Source: Cyanodermella asteris
Taxonomy: Eukaryota > Ascomycota > Lecanoromycetes > Ostropales > Stictidaceae
Reading direction: 5' to 3'
Length of the DNA stretch: 64,000 bases
NCBI GenBank assembly: GCA_900618795.1
Contig: UYJD01000005.1
Span: 1,711,887-1,775,886, forward strand
Shown: positions 32,398-43,044 of the stretch, one piece after another
How the letters are laid out: every line of letters begins with the position of its first letter
Numbering within the stretch: position 1 is the first letter of the stretch
Position numbers and translations under genes: made by a program
Notes under the pieces: generated by a model
The model's database searches: none
What the model saw: only the letters and a program-made list of their open reading frames with translations
What the model was told of the DNA's origin: nothing

Positions 32398-35043
32398 ATC
32401 AATTCTCTTGCTCAGTGGTCGGTCCAACCGCACGGTCTATTTGTTGTGCTACACTGTGGCCAATTTGCATCCCTGAAGCAGACCGCCGATGCTGGTACTC
32501 ACGCTTGAGTCGGAGGCTAGCGGCTGGCCTCTCGCCGTTGCATCTAACTTCTATCTGCATATGATGGAGGATCGACTTGCCAGTGTTTCTGGGAACGGCA
32601 CAACTGGATTGAAGTCGTTGCGCACCGGCATTCCACCTCCTGAGTATGCTACTTCAGTGTGCCCTCTACACGTACGTGAGTAGGTAGCGGTAGAACTGTG
32701 CCTTGAGCTGCTTTCGCTAATCTGCTAGGTACGTTGACCAGTAACGATGGATCTCGGTAGGTAGGTGGACGATCAAGCACCGACCGACCTGGTTACGAAG
32801 GTACACAATCAAGTGTCTGTCAACGCTTCAACCCGCCTTGAGCATGCATTAATCTGTAGCGATGCACTCAATCTCAACTGATCCTGAAACGTTCTCGCCA
32901 GGTCTCGTTGACTTCACTGACATTGAAACATCCGGAGGAACAGCTGTAAGTCGCATGAATGCCCTCCGTCGCGAGCCGCAATGAAGATGCGTTACCAGTC
33001 TCGACAGCCAGTGAATGACATTTCAACGTCGCTCTACCTGGTTGCACAGAGGTAACCTTAAGTTTAGTGCAATCACGTCGTCGCAAGAAGGATTTCTCGA
33101 GCAGAAACAATGCTGGAACGGCTGGTGGCGTGCCCAACGTACCGCATGCTGGCTGCTGGACAGCATCGAAACCGACGGTCGAGTCGAACGATGTTTCATT
33201 GACGCCGCAAGCAGGACAAGCTTGCAAGCTGCAGAGATGGTCCTTGTTCCTGAAGGGCAGTCACTCTGTTCCGCTCGTGACGCATCCGACAGCGAGCCCG
33301 AATGGCTGCTGTAGCATGGAATCACCACACCACACACGACTTGCCGAGGGTCCGAGGACAGATCGAACAGGAGTATGGGGATGAGCTCGTCGGCGATGAT
33401 CAAGGTGGAGAAGCTCTTGGCGACTTTACTAATGTGCCTCGATTGCGCGGCCATTCTTCGACCACACGCGTTTCGCATTTGCGATGCTGACGAGGTCGCT
33501 CTGGCTGACTGTCTAGGTGAGTTGCACAGCTTGATTATGAAAGATGAGCAGCCTTGAATGATCCTTGAGTGAGCCTTGAGCTTGAGGCACAGGTCTGAGC
33601 CCAGGTTGCTGTCAGATCCCACACCATCGCTGTTCAGGGTGACATGCGCACTGACATTCGTCTGATCGCCTCGGATAGAAGAGATCGGCATCTGATTGTC
33701 TATTTGCGGATTTCCGGCACCCGGTCTGGATTGAGGCCATTTTGTTCAGTCTGTGTTACGCACTTGCTCGTTATTGACGACATGATTGCAGGATTGTAAT
33801 AATGGCTTCATGTTACTGATTACACTGATGTGCCAGGACACGTCTTGGTACTCTTTATGCGATTATTCAAAGACTCCTTCGCCCAGACATTCGTTGGTGT
33901 GCTGATTACACCCACGACAAAAGACTTGGCCCGCTTTTATGCGATTATTCACGGTTTGGTCGCCTAAAGTCTCCTTGGCTCAGACGTTGGCTGGTTGTGC
34001 GGAGTAAGCTGACGCGATCGCGACATGGAACAGCACAAGTATGCGAGCGACTGGATGAAAGAGCCGCAACATGGCGGCTCAGTGAGGCAAAGCACAGTTC
34101 GCTCCGGAAGGAATGCTGTCGTCGACACTAGGTGAGGCAGTGTACATTCGGCAAGGCTTCGTCTGCAAGTCTGCGCGATGCTTGTCGTCCTGCAGTTAAA
34201 GTCGACTGCTTGCTTGAAGCCTTGAAATGCAGGATCTGGCTTCTGCGGCCATGTGGTCTGCCAGGATAGACGCCAGAGCGATACTGAAGTCGGTATAGTG
34301 TCAGGGGTTTCGTTGCAACGCTCTGCAACTCGACCAGTCGCTGCGACCCAAGCCTGACTGCGCCCTGGAACGCTACCGGCCCGGCGCGACAACCATAGGT
34401 TGAGCCGGTTAGGTGCTCCTCGCTCCTTCGTTCCCGTTGCGCTGCTAATTCGTTATTGGGAGCTGCTGCTCGATCTGGTAGCTGGCGAGATTACATGTCT
34501 CGCATGGTTGTGGGTGTCGCGGTCCACCAAGCCATTTGATGGCGAAGAATTATAAGCTTCGGCACGGAAACATGTCATGCATTAATGCCCACGTCCTTGC
34601 TGTATCTTCCATCGTGTATTCCACAGAGATCTGAGCTTTCGATTCCCTCTGCTACGCGCGTTGTTTCATAATCTCTGACCAGACATTGTCGCAATACTGC
34701 GTCTGCCCCTCGGCCGGTAGCCGGGAGCCTTGGAGTTTCGCCGCATCTTTGCATCTCTGCAACGCTACACTGCCTAACGATCCGAACGCCGGTCGACGTC
34801 TGCCATTGCTTGCGTAGCGTTTGCAATCTGGCCTGGCCAGGGCAATTCGTTCGGCCAATGTCTCCGCATTGTGCTGATGCCTGAGGACCTTCGAATCGTA
34901 CTAGGCTGCGCCGTTGTCGTTCAATCAAGACTACTGGCCTGTCGTCCAGCGTTCTCCACACGATATGCTGTACTTGCTTTCACTAATCGCCATTCCAGTG
35001 GAGGTGGTCTCACGACTGATATGAATGAGACTCGACTTTCGAG
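32398..35043. other. Long intergenic region with an imperfect direct repeat
   Basis: About 2.6 kb without a supported gene. Frames up to 222 codons (33023-33691, minus) are Ser/Cys/Arg-rich, unlike the neighbouring proteins. Contains taggtaggt motifs near 32680 and 32760 and a direct repeat at 33854-34012. It could hold a non-coding RNA or the long promoter of the PH protein. Confidence 0.5.
33854..34012 (+). repeat. Imperfect direct repeat, two copies
   Basis: Copy 1 33854-33910 and copy 2 33936-34012 share tttatgcgattattca exactly, then aagactccttcgcccagac versus aagtctccttggctcagac and a similar ttggtgtgctgatta / ttggttgtgcggagta end. Copy 2 has about 16 extra bases after the shared 16-mer. 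Confidence 0.75.
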
Positions 35044-38000
35044 ATGGTAAACCCATCAGCCATGTTGGAGTCGACAGTGGCTGTGTCTGAAGAGGGAGAG
35101 TCTTCATTTGGCGAGATTTTGGACTCTTCCCGGCCCTCGACTCAGGAGTCATTTTCAAGGAAGCATCAAAGGAAGGCATCCACCGGTGACCAAAGAAAGG
35201 TGTCTCACGATGGGGTTGGTCATCGGCCCTCCAGGGCTGGTTTGTCTGGCAAACTCGCACATGGCAGGCTCCGAGATTCGATGCTCAAGGACTCGGAAGG
35301 GGGACGATCTTTTCGAGCGTCGTTTATGGAGGAAAGGCAAAGCTCGCTGCCAGCAACTCGGAAGCGTCGCATGGTTCAGAGGAGTCCAAGCTATGGAGAG
35401 GTAGACCCGCCAGCCCAGAGACCCTCGCGAATGACCTCCGATCCTCCTCCTCTGGGGTCTGCGTACTCGCAGGCTGTGAAGTATGGGCCGATAATGGCTC
35501 CTGTCGGCTCCGTGGATGCTATTCTCCGCAAGAAGAGCCTGGAAGGTTCGACCCCGGAGCCGTTTGTGACAAAGATATTTGTGTTGACCACCACCGGGTA
35601 TATGTTGCAGTATTCTGGGGAAGGAAGCTACCTCCGCATGCCGGAGAGGATCATGCAGTTGACGTCGAACTCGGCTGCAATGGCTTGTGATGCGATCCCA
35701 GGCAAGCACTGGGTTTTGCGTGTTACTGCAGCGTTTGATGAAGTGCATCGACCTCGTTTTCTGCCTAAATTGGGCCGCGACTCTACGAAAGACACACGGA
35801 ATCTCATGCTCATCATGGAGAGTGCGGATGAGATGGACTCTTGGCTGGTTGCACTGAGACGAGAGATTCAATCACTTGGTGGTGTCGACTACATGCCGGA
35901 TGTCGAGAAGACATTGGAGGGCATATCATTGGAGGGCAGAACATCCGAGGGACATGTCGAGTGGAGCATGAGAGATGCTGATATCGTCGAGAAGCCTGCC
36001 TCATTAGATGTGAGACCCGCCTCCAACCGCGCAAAGTCTACACCGGAGAGTGGCCCATCCGTAGCCACAGGACCTGGAGTCACAACGCACAGAATTACGA
36101 ATTCCATGGCGAAACAGGGATTATTAGTGCGGATGGGCGAGTCAGAATCGGAAGATGAGGTGGAAGTAAGCCCATCACAGCACGGCCACACGGATGCAAC
36201 ATTGTCCCAAACATCACTTTCTATATCCGAGGACAGTTCCCATCGCCGCAAATTGTCCACTGATATTATATTATCTATACCTTCAACTGATCTGCTTGAG
36301 AGAAAGGGGAGCCATATTCAGCTCGGTCATGTCCAGAACGATTTGGACAGCGTTATCGAGGCGATCATCCCTCGCCACAAAGCCCACGACATAATGTCAA
36401 TTAGCCCCTCCAGCAGAAGGAAGACCGGACTGCGAAAGAAGGGCTCGGCCGGGCAGGCGAGTATGTGTGCGCTGGTCGATGCGCCTCTGTCTGGAACTGA
36501 ATCTTCGCAATCTCTGTCATCTGGGTCTAAACGACTTTCCCCTCTTGCTGATATCAGCCCGAGTGTGTTGACGCCGCCAGAATCGCCAGAGTTTGTTCGA
36601 CCGCGGTCAATGTCTGTGCTTAAGGGTGAGGCATTGACGACGTCTCCGGTTGCGATATCCGTTCACAGTCCGATTAGTGATCCGGGGATGTTGTCACCGA
36701 ACATGCCTCGAAGCGGGATCATGTCAGATCAGAGATCTGGCGAAGCGGCTAATCCCAGGTCAGCTGCTATAGCATCTCCCGATTCGGCAGCTGGCAAGAG
36801 CGGTCGAAACGATATCACCAGCACAGTCAATAGCAACCACGCGGCACCTATGGGATGGATACCGCCCCGACACTCTTCTCTCATGTACTCACAAGGACGT
36901 CCAAGCTCGAGCTTGGGTACATCAACGCCATTATCAGCACGTAAAGTCAGCATCACGCCGGTAAAGACGGAGAAACTCAAAACTCCTTTGAAGACCAGAC
37001 TTGCGGCCCTTGATGTTACGAATCTACCCGTAGCGAAAGCACTACTCCTCGCTCCTTCTCCTCATCCACCGCCGACGGCTGCTCTTCCAGACCTTCCCAA
37101 GTCAGTAGCTACCCGGCCAGAGTCCCGGCAAGGTCATCTCAAGGCCTTGTCACCAGCTTCCCGGCCCGAGACACGACTTGACCAGTCTCGGACAAACCTT
37201 CGGCTAGCAGCTTCTCGGCTGGAATCACGACAGGAGCAATCCCGGCAAGATCTTCAGGGTATCTCACCAGTAACTGCTCGACCCGAGTCACGTCAAGATC
37301 AGTCCTGGAAGGCGACGTCCGAATGCGTCCCAGCGGCTGACTCGAATCGCATTCAAGATGTTGCAGAAGGGGCGAAACCATCGGATCAGCGTCCGTCTGC
37401 CGCGACTCGCCGTACTCCTGAAACCGAGCACTCCGCATCTACTCGCCGTCCTTCTGAGCTTGAATCTCGTCGTTTTGAGACCGAGCGATCTGCATCTGCA
37501 GCTTCTCTCCACCAGGCCGTTGATCGAGCCATGACCCCTGAGTCTTCAGTTGAGCCTTCACTAGCTCTGTCGGCTGATGCCAGCTCTCCTACCGAACAGA
37601 TCACCCCACACACAGCCCGCGTTGGAAAGGTCATTTTGCCACCAATATCTCAAGTTGCTGCCATGCGACCGACTCTCCCAATGCACCCATCTGTGGGTCC
37701 ACCTCCAAATCTGACCGTGGCCGAACGAAGACGCCGGAGAAGTCCCTCACCAGTGCATAGTCGAGGTAGATGTGGCAGCAATGCAGAGAAAGTGCTGAGT
37801 GCGATCTCTGAGATGACAGAAGCGAGTGACACAATGCGGCGTACTGTGGTGGATGAAATGATCACGATTGGGTTTGAGGTTCCGGTGGAGGAGCAGGAGC
37901 TGTATCTGGAGAAGTCACAAGAAGCAGCTCCAGAGGTGAGAGATCTGCTGCCGAACGGAATGCCTAACCCGCTGGCTGCAAATCCGATCAAGACGCCGGA

Positions 38001-38913
38001 CATGCGTATGATTCCTCGTCCAATACGCGACGCCCCGCCAGTGCCGACGTTACCTGACATTCAATCACCTGTTCCGGCGAAAGATGAAGAGTTTGTGATT
38101 GGTATAGCTCAGAGGCAGGAGGTCGAGCTGGTGCGGAAGATGAGCATACGGGAAAGAGCTGCCGCCGCAATTGCAGCCGCAAAGGGAAGTCATACACATG
38201 GGGCCAAGAAAGATGCAGCCGGGGAAGAGCACGGAATCAAGGAACAGCATGGAACGAAGGAAGGACGAGGACACCACGAAGGGCTTGGACATGACGAAGA
38301 GATGAAAGCTGCACGAGCTGGGACAATCCAAAACAGGGTGATTCAAAGTATGAAAGAGGAAGCGAGAGGACCTTCAAGGCCAGCCTTTGAGCGATCCAAG
38401 ACGCTAGAACATACAGTCCTTGCACAATCAAGCGAGTCTGCAAGGCCAGTCTTCCACGCACGATCCAGTTCGCTGAAAAATAGGGCCTTTCATGCACGAT
38501 CAACTACTCATTCGAGATCAGCCTCCCGCAACGCCGCCTCGCACGAACGAACGAGCTCTCTCGAGACACAAGTCATACCCGATGCTTCCGAAAAACCGCA
38601 ACCCGATTCGTCCATGGATGAGGTCTTTGACTCCCTCCCAAGCCATCCCAAACGTCCTCAACACATTGCCGAGATGCTTTTGATTCCGGAGCTTCCCACG
38701 CAACCTACGACGCCTCCTTCACCGGAAGTTGAAATGATAGCGAGCATCACGGCGTTTGGGGAGGACGAGTTTGACATGTGGGCGTGGTCGACCGTCAATT
38801 GTCCGGAGCCGGAATATGCGCCGTTGCAGCTGGATTTGGAAGGGGATGCTCAAGGGACTTCTGGTGCCAATTCGAGGTGGAGTTTGTTTAATGCTCTTGA
38901 CAGGATTCATTGA
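35044..38913 (+). CDS. Large PH-domain protein with disordered repeat region
   Basis: 1289 aa, single exon. Residues 1-145 are disordered, Ser/Arg-rich. Residues about 150-280 form a PH-like domain (SVDAILRKKSLEGSTPEPFV, FVLTTTGYMLQYSGEGSYLR, then NLMLIMESADEMDSWLVALR as the C-terminal helix with its Trp). The remaining 1000 residues are mostly disordered. Around 685-760 there is a repeated (R)PESRQ/RLESRQ motif about every 20 residues. A predicted helix RERAAAAIAAAKG lies near 1030, and a conserved-looking acidic end contains DEFDMWAWSTVN. Similar fungal proteins are known only as PH-domain proteins; binding of phosphoinositides at the plasma membrane or septa is an inference. No membrane segment. 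Confidence 0.85.
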   Translation: MVNPSAMLESTVAVSEEGESSFGEILDSSRPSTQESFSRKHQRKASTGDQRKVSHDGVGHRPSRAGLSGKLAHGRLRDSMLKDSEGGRSFRASFMEERQSSLPATRKRRMVQRSPSYGEVDPPAQRPSRMTSDPPPLGSAYSQAVKYGPIMAPVGSVDAILRKKSLEGSTPEPFVTKIFVLTTTGYMLQYSGEGSYLRMPERIMQLTSNSAAMACDAIPGKHWVLRVTAAFDEVHRPRFLPKLGRDSTKDTRNLMLIMESADEMDSWLVALRREIQSLGGVDYMPDVEKTLEGISLEGRTSEGHVEWSMRDADIVEKPASLDVRPASNRAKSTPESGPSVATGPGVTTHRITNSMAKQGLLVRMGESESEDEVEVSPSQHGHTDATLSQTSLSISEDSSHRRKLSTDIILSIPSTDLLERKGSHIQLGHVQNDLDSVIEAIIPRHKAHDIMSISPSSRRKTGLRKKGSAGQASMCALVDAPLSGTESSQSLSSGSKRLSPLADISPSVLTPPESPEFVRPRSMSVLKGEALTTSPVAISVHSPISDPGMLSPNMPRSGIMSDQRSGEAANPRSAAIASPDSAAGKSGRNDITSTVNSNHAAPMGWIPPRHSSLMYSQGRPSSSLGTSTPLSARKVSITPVKTEKLKTPLKTRLAALDVTNLPVAKALLLAPSPHPPPTAALPDLPKSVATRPESRQGHLKALSPASRPETRLDQSRTNLRLAASRLESRQEQSRQDLQGISPVTARPESRQDQSWKATSECVPAADSNRIQDVAEGAKPSDQRPSAATRRTPETEHSASTRRPSELESRRFETERSASAASLHQAVDRAMTPESSVEPSLALSADASSPTEQITPHTARVGKVILPPISQVAAMRPTLPMHPSVGPPPNLTVAERRRRRSPSPVHSRGRCGSNAEKVLSAISEMTEASDTMRRTVVDEMITIGFEVPVEEQELYLEKSQEAAPEVRDLLPNGMPNPLAANPIKTPDMRMIPRPIRDAPPVPTLPDIQSPVPAKDEEFVIGIAQRQEVELVRKMSIRERAAAAIAAAKGSHTHGAKKDAAGEEHGIKEQHGTKEGRGHHEGLGHDEEMKAARAGTIQNRVIQSMKEEARGPSRPAFERSKTLEHTVLAQSSESARPVFHARSSSLKNRAFHARSTTHSRSASRNAASHERTSSLETQVIPDASEKPQPDSSMDEVFDSLPSHPKRPQHIAEMLLIPELPTQPTTPPSPEVEMIASITAFGEDEFDMWAWSTVNCPEPEYAPLQLDLEGDAQGTSGANSRWSLFNALDRIH

Positions 38914-39206
38914 GCCGTCGCGTGACATGTCACAACGGCGACGCCACGAAAATGCACTCAAACAAGTAGTTGACCAAGTGCTGGACACGTACTAAACATA
39001 TACTTGAATTACCCTGGCATATACTTCGGAATGCGCCCCAGCATGTACTCGAGCATCTCAGACATCTATTCATACATGTACTCCGATATGCTTTCCAGTG
39101 TGTACTCAAGCATCTGTCTGAACTGTAATACATCATGAGCCGTAAAGCATCCCTGCGACGTTCACATCCTGCCGCCGCCCTACGCCGTCAAAATTGAGTC
39201 AATCCC
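38914..39206. repeat. Degenerate short tandem repeats between convergent genes
   Basis: From about 38995 to 39120 variants of cagcatgtactcgagcatct recur (for example cagtgtgtactcaagcatct and catacatgtactccgatatg), spacing roughly 24-33 bp. They lie in the shared 3' flank of the PH-protein and Arh1 genes. Confidence 0.65.
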
Positions 39207-40526
39207 TCACAACACGCCCAGCATGTCGTCGATGGTTGTAAACTTCTCTCGCTCTTTGCCCTTGGCCTTCCCAGCCTCCCGCTCCGCCGCGTCGATCTTT
39301 AGCCAGTCGTCCCAGCTCACAGGACGTGACTTGACAAGATCCTTGATTTGTTCCCAACCCCCGCCGCCTGTTTTGATGACGCCCGTGTTGTAATCCTCGA
39401 CGAGTGTCTCCGCTGCTGCGAATGCGTCTTCCATTGTTGTGGCGATGACCCCGGTCGGACCGTTCTTGACCCAGCCTGTGCAGTACAAACCGGGCGAGAT
39501 GCGACCGGCGATGTTGGGGATGATTCCGCGGTGGTTGTCAAAGTTGATTCCGAGCTCTTGCATCCCCGGGATTGCGACTGATTTGTACCCGATGCTGCGG
39601 AATGCCAGGGATGTGTTGATGACGGACCGCTCGTCGGTTGTGGTGACTCTTGCCGCGGGATCGAGTGGGTCGTCGGTGAATTCGGTGTGTGCGAACTCGA
39701 CGGCCTGCAGGGAGTGTCCGAGGAAGGCTGTGGGGGATCGCATAAAGTCGAGCGACCATGATGGGTTTGGGGAGGAGGCTTTGTTGAGGAGCTCGGCGAT
39801 GCGTTTTTTGGGTCTGGGGAGGGATTTGGTGGGTATTTGTGGGATTGGTGCGAGCGGGAAGTGCATCAATTCGCGGAGTTCTTTGATTGTGAACGCGGCT
39901 TGGACGGGGCCGCGGCGTCCGACGATGTGAACTCTCTTTACGCGACTTGTGGTGAGGTGCTTGAGGGCGGAGGATGTGATATCGGTGGTGCTGAGGTCCT
40001 TTTTCAAGAGGATCCTGGCGACGTCGAGCGCAACATTTCCCTGCCCGATGATGACTGCCGTTTCGGAGTCGAGGTTTGGATTGAGGTTTACGTACTCTGG
40101 GAGCCCGTTGTACCACCCGACGAATGCTCTTGCGGAGTAGATTTTGTCCTCGCCTGGGATGTTGAGCGTTCGGTCGTGCGATGCGCCGTATGCGAAAAGG
40201 ACTGCGTCGTATGCTTGGGCGAGGGTTGTGAGGGGGATGTCGGTTCCTACACGGATGTTGCCGCGGAAGCTGATCTGCTGGGCAACTTCGCTGAAAGTGT
40301 CTTCGCAGTTCTTCACCTCTGGATGGTCTGGGGCGACGCCGAATCGGACGAGGCCGAACGGGACGGGCACCTGTTCGTACATGTCGATTTGACAGGAAGT
40401 GCGCTGAAGGAGCCGGCGGGCAGAGTAGAAGCCGGCCGGCCCGGAGCCGATGATCGCGATGCATGGAGCGGCATTGTGGAGGGTGTGCGTGAGGCGCCGC
40501 ACAGAGTGGACGGTGTTTCGGGGCAT
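39207..40526 (-). CDS. ARH1: Mitochondrial NADPH:ferredoxin (adrenodoxin) reductase
   Basis: 439 aa, single exon. The N-terminus MPRNTVHSVRRLTHTLHNAA is a plausible presequence. FAD motif IAIIGSGPAGFYSARRLL at 24-40, then VPFGLVRFGVAPDHPEVKNC (family hallmark), AYGASHDRTLNIPGED, FVGWYNGLPEY, NADPH motif VIIGQGNVALDVARILL, VHIVGRRGPVQAAFTIKELR, and the C-terminal YCTGWVKNGPTGVIATTM. All are diagnostic of the adrenodoxin reductase/Arh1 family. The enzyme passes electrons from NADPH to mitochondrial ferredoxin for Fe-S cluster assembly and haem A synthesis. It is slightly shorter than yeast Arh1 (493 aa), with a Lys/Glu-rich end. High confidence. Confidence 0.96.
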   Translation of the reverse strand: MPRNTVHSVRRLTHTLHNAAPCIAIIGSGPAGFYSARRLLQRTSCQIDMYEQVPVPFGLVRFGVAPDHPEVKNCEDTFSEVAQQISFRGNIRVGTDIPLTTLAQAYDAVLFAYGASHDRTLNIPGEDKIYSARAFVGWYNGLPEYVNLNPNLDSETAVIIGQGNVALDVARILLKKDLSTTDITSSALKHLTTSRVKRVHIVGRRGPVQAAFTIKELRELMHFPLAPIPQIPTKSLPRPKKRIAELLNKASSPNPSWSLDFMRSPTAFLGHSLQAVEFAHTEFTDDPLDPAARVTTTDERSVINTSLAFRSIGYKSVAIPGMQELGINFDNHRGIIPNIAGRISPGLYCTGWVKNGPTGVIATTMEDAFAAAETLVEDYNTGVIKTGGGGWEQIKDLVKSRPVSWDDWLKIDAAEREAGKAKGKEREKFTTIDDMLGVL

Positions 40527-42483
40527 GGTGAGGTGGTGAGTGAGGATGTGAGGAGGTTTGGAGGTGAGGCGGATTATGTCATCCGTGTGAACAGCTCTGG
40601 GATGATGTAGCTACCCAAGTGTTGCAAGTTCTTGAGTCGGTCGCTGTTTGCGTGTTGATGGCAGTCGGCCTGTGAGTGTTCAGGATGGTAGCTGATGCAG
40701 GAGCTTGAACAGGGTGTTCAAAGGTAGCTGTGTATGTGTTATTGGAGCTACTTCGGACGGTCGCCGTGCATGTTCAGGGGGAGGTNNNNNNNNNNNNNNN
40801 NNNNNNNNNNNNNNNNNNNNNNNNNNNNNNNNNNNNNNNNNNNNNNNNNNNNNNNNNNNNNNNNNNNNNNNNNNNNNNNNNNNNNNNNNNNNNNACAGCA
40901 TTGTCGCAAGCAGATAGTGGTTAATGAAGATGGGCTGATCGAGGGGTCGAGGGTACACTTCGAGCAGGCGAAGACATCAAACGCGAGCTACTATAAAATC
41001 GAAAAGAAAAGGAGGTCGGATTCCATATCATCTGTTTATCGACTGTCCCACTTCTTGCTCCAGACCAGAGACGAAAAGGGGGGGGTATGATGGCCGCCCG
41101 CGAGCTAGCAAGGCCAGTACTGGGCATGACAGGCCTTCTTAGACGTTTCCATGCGGCTCGTGCTTGAGGTCAGCTTTTACCTGCCGAGAATCAATCAACA
41201 ACGACGAGGCGTAAGCCGCATTAGTCGTAGTCGATCGGCATCAGCAGCAAAAAAACGGCAAGGAATCTCGCCTCTCAACAAGCAAAATAAACAGGCGTAC
41301 ACAAAAAGCAGCGCTTGGGGTGGGGTAGAGGCAGAGAGGCGCGTCTGCTGGGCAGGCAGAAGGCGCAACGACGACACAAGTATGCAGGATGTGGCGTCCT
41401 GGGCTTTTCTCGTAGGCGGTGGGGCTGTCTCTTGGGGTCGCTGAACCCCGGTTTCTGCTGTTGTGGCATTTTTGGCGCCCGCCTGCACCATCCACTCTCT
41501 GAAAATCACATCAATTTCGAGCAGAGCGTGTGCAACACTTGAAGACAAGGTTATCATGTACATGTGGATGATCCACTCATGGCATTAGTCCGACGTTGCC
41601 CCTCGCTTGGACTTGTTCCCGCAAAGATGCCCGAAAAGGTGGCTGGCTCAACGCGACGAGGTAGTATCATGTAGGCCAGGCGGCGCAATGCCTGCTTTGT
41701 GCCTAGCCCGGGTGCAAGCTGAATGTCACGAGTTTCGAAAGGGTGCGCTGTGTGCAGTAAGCACGAAGTTCGCCAAGTTGTCAAGGCAGGCGAAGCTATG
41801 GCTCAGGCCATCAAACAAGGATGCAGCGATATTGAGCATTGCACGGCGGCTGCTTCTGGTATTGATCGTCGTATCTCTCCATTTTAAGGTAAGGATGTGC
41901 CTGGTCCGTGTGTTGGATTGCAGGCAGTCCCATGGAACGGGCTTGAAGCGAGAGCTGGTTGGCGGTTCTGCTAGCTTACGCGGCGTCGCCACACCAAGCT
42001 GCTGCACAGAGGTAGCTTCTTACACATGGGCCTTTCCTTCCCGGTCAGCCTCGTGGATGGTGTGGCCCGAAGGTGCTTGATGGTCGCAGTATCTGCCTCG
42101 CATGTAGCAGGCGAGAGAAGGTGAAGCCAAGTGATGCAGAAGCAAGCAAACTCGGGTCGAAGATGGCCGTGTTGGAGGCAGCTCCCTGCTTCCTGCTTCT
42201 TGCGCAAAGGACGCGCCTTCCCTACTCCTATCTGTGCCTCCTCGTTCGTCGCACCTGCCTGGCCTACGATTCATTGACCTGTCGTTCTTAGCTCGCACCT
42301 GCCTCCGAATTCTGGGATGGGGACTGTCGCTCCATAAATCGACCAACTTGAGTCTTTCCCGGCTTTGTCCTACTCTGTTCAACCATCTGCCATTGCTTAC
42401 AAGCATACTTGACGCTCATACCTACAGCATCAAATAGTTGCCAGCTACTCGCACATCGCCCACAAGGAAGCAAAAAACCAATT
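40527..42483. other. Intergenic region containing an assembly gap
   Basis: About 2 kb with no supported gene, interrupted by N. Frames of 90-157 codons overlap on both strands and look non-coding. Sequence close to 42484 (short pyrimidine-rich blocks, acaagc) resembles a 5' leader. Confidence 0.5.
40786..40894. other. Run of 109 N (assembly gap)
   Basis: Undetermined bases; the true length and content are unknown. Flanked by gttcagggggaggt and acagcattgtcgc. The flanks are not obviously repetitive. Confidence 0.98.
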
Positions 42484-43044
42484 ATGTCGCGGCTCGAGCA
42501 GTAGGAGCTCCAGGAGCTAGGGGATGCGTCAGCCGCACTGGGCAACGGTCAAGGTACTTCGAACACCCCGAACATCTTCGACGATTAGACTAGCGTTGAC
42601 AATCAAGAAGCCTCCAAAACCCAAATCAATTCCGACGCTGAGGCTAGGTCCAACGCGCAAAGCCGTCCTCACGACCAGATTGACGGCGCTGCCCCAATCG
42701 TCGACACTTTCATTCCCAATCCGGCCACAACCCGTCCCATCGCAGGTACTACGAACGGCAACATCCAAAGTACCACCACGCAGCCTCAGCCCGCGCCCGG
42801 ACTACTTAGATCAACTTGGTCGAAGACTACAGCCTTTTGGGCAAGCATCAAGCAGAAGGCTTGGGGGTCTGCGTTGGGAAGGTCGGTTCGAAAGTACCCG
42901 GTGGCGTACTTATTTTTTTGTGGCCTTTTTGCTGTCATCATCCTCTCGCTTGGGTTGCTGCTCGGTTTAAATCGACACCTGGACCCATCGCAATATCCAG
43001 TGCAGGAACCAAAATACAGTAGGATTCCATCCAAAGCGATATGA
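42484..43044 (+). pseudogene. Interrupted or spliced frame encoding a single-pass membrane protein
   Basis: From ATG 42484 one frame runs to a TGA at 43042-43044 with two internal TAG codons (42502 and 42586). Between and after them the translation looks like a real protein: hydrophilic Asn/Gln/Thr/Pro-rich, then SVRKYPVAYLFFCGLFAVII and LSLGLLLGLN, a clear transmembrane segment, and a short tail. The second TAG could be removed by a frame-preserving 54-nt intron (42554-42607, GT...AAG), but the first needs another upstream exon. Alternatives are a gene disabled by two nonsense mutations (CAG to TAG is the change RIP would make) or a split gene whose 5' exon I cannot place. Its stop overlaps the next start (ATGA). 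I do not recognise a family. Confidence 0.5.

Noticed and set aside
33023-33691. 222-codon minus-strand frame
   Set aside because: Ser/Cys/Arg-rich composition, no motif, no splice partners; longest frame expected by chance in 2.6 kb of this GC content.
39837-40610. 257-codon plus-strand frame over ARH1
   Set aside because: Antisense shadow of the strongly conserved Arh1 coding sequence.
42524-42970. 148-codon frame starting at ATG 42524
   Set aside because: Pro/Arg/Thr-rich translation in a shifted phase; the alternative frame carries the transmembrane segment.
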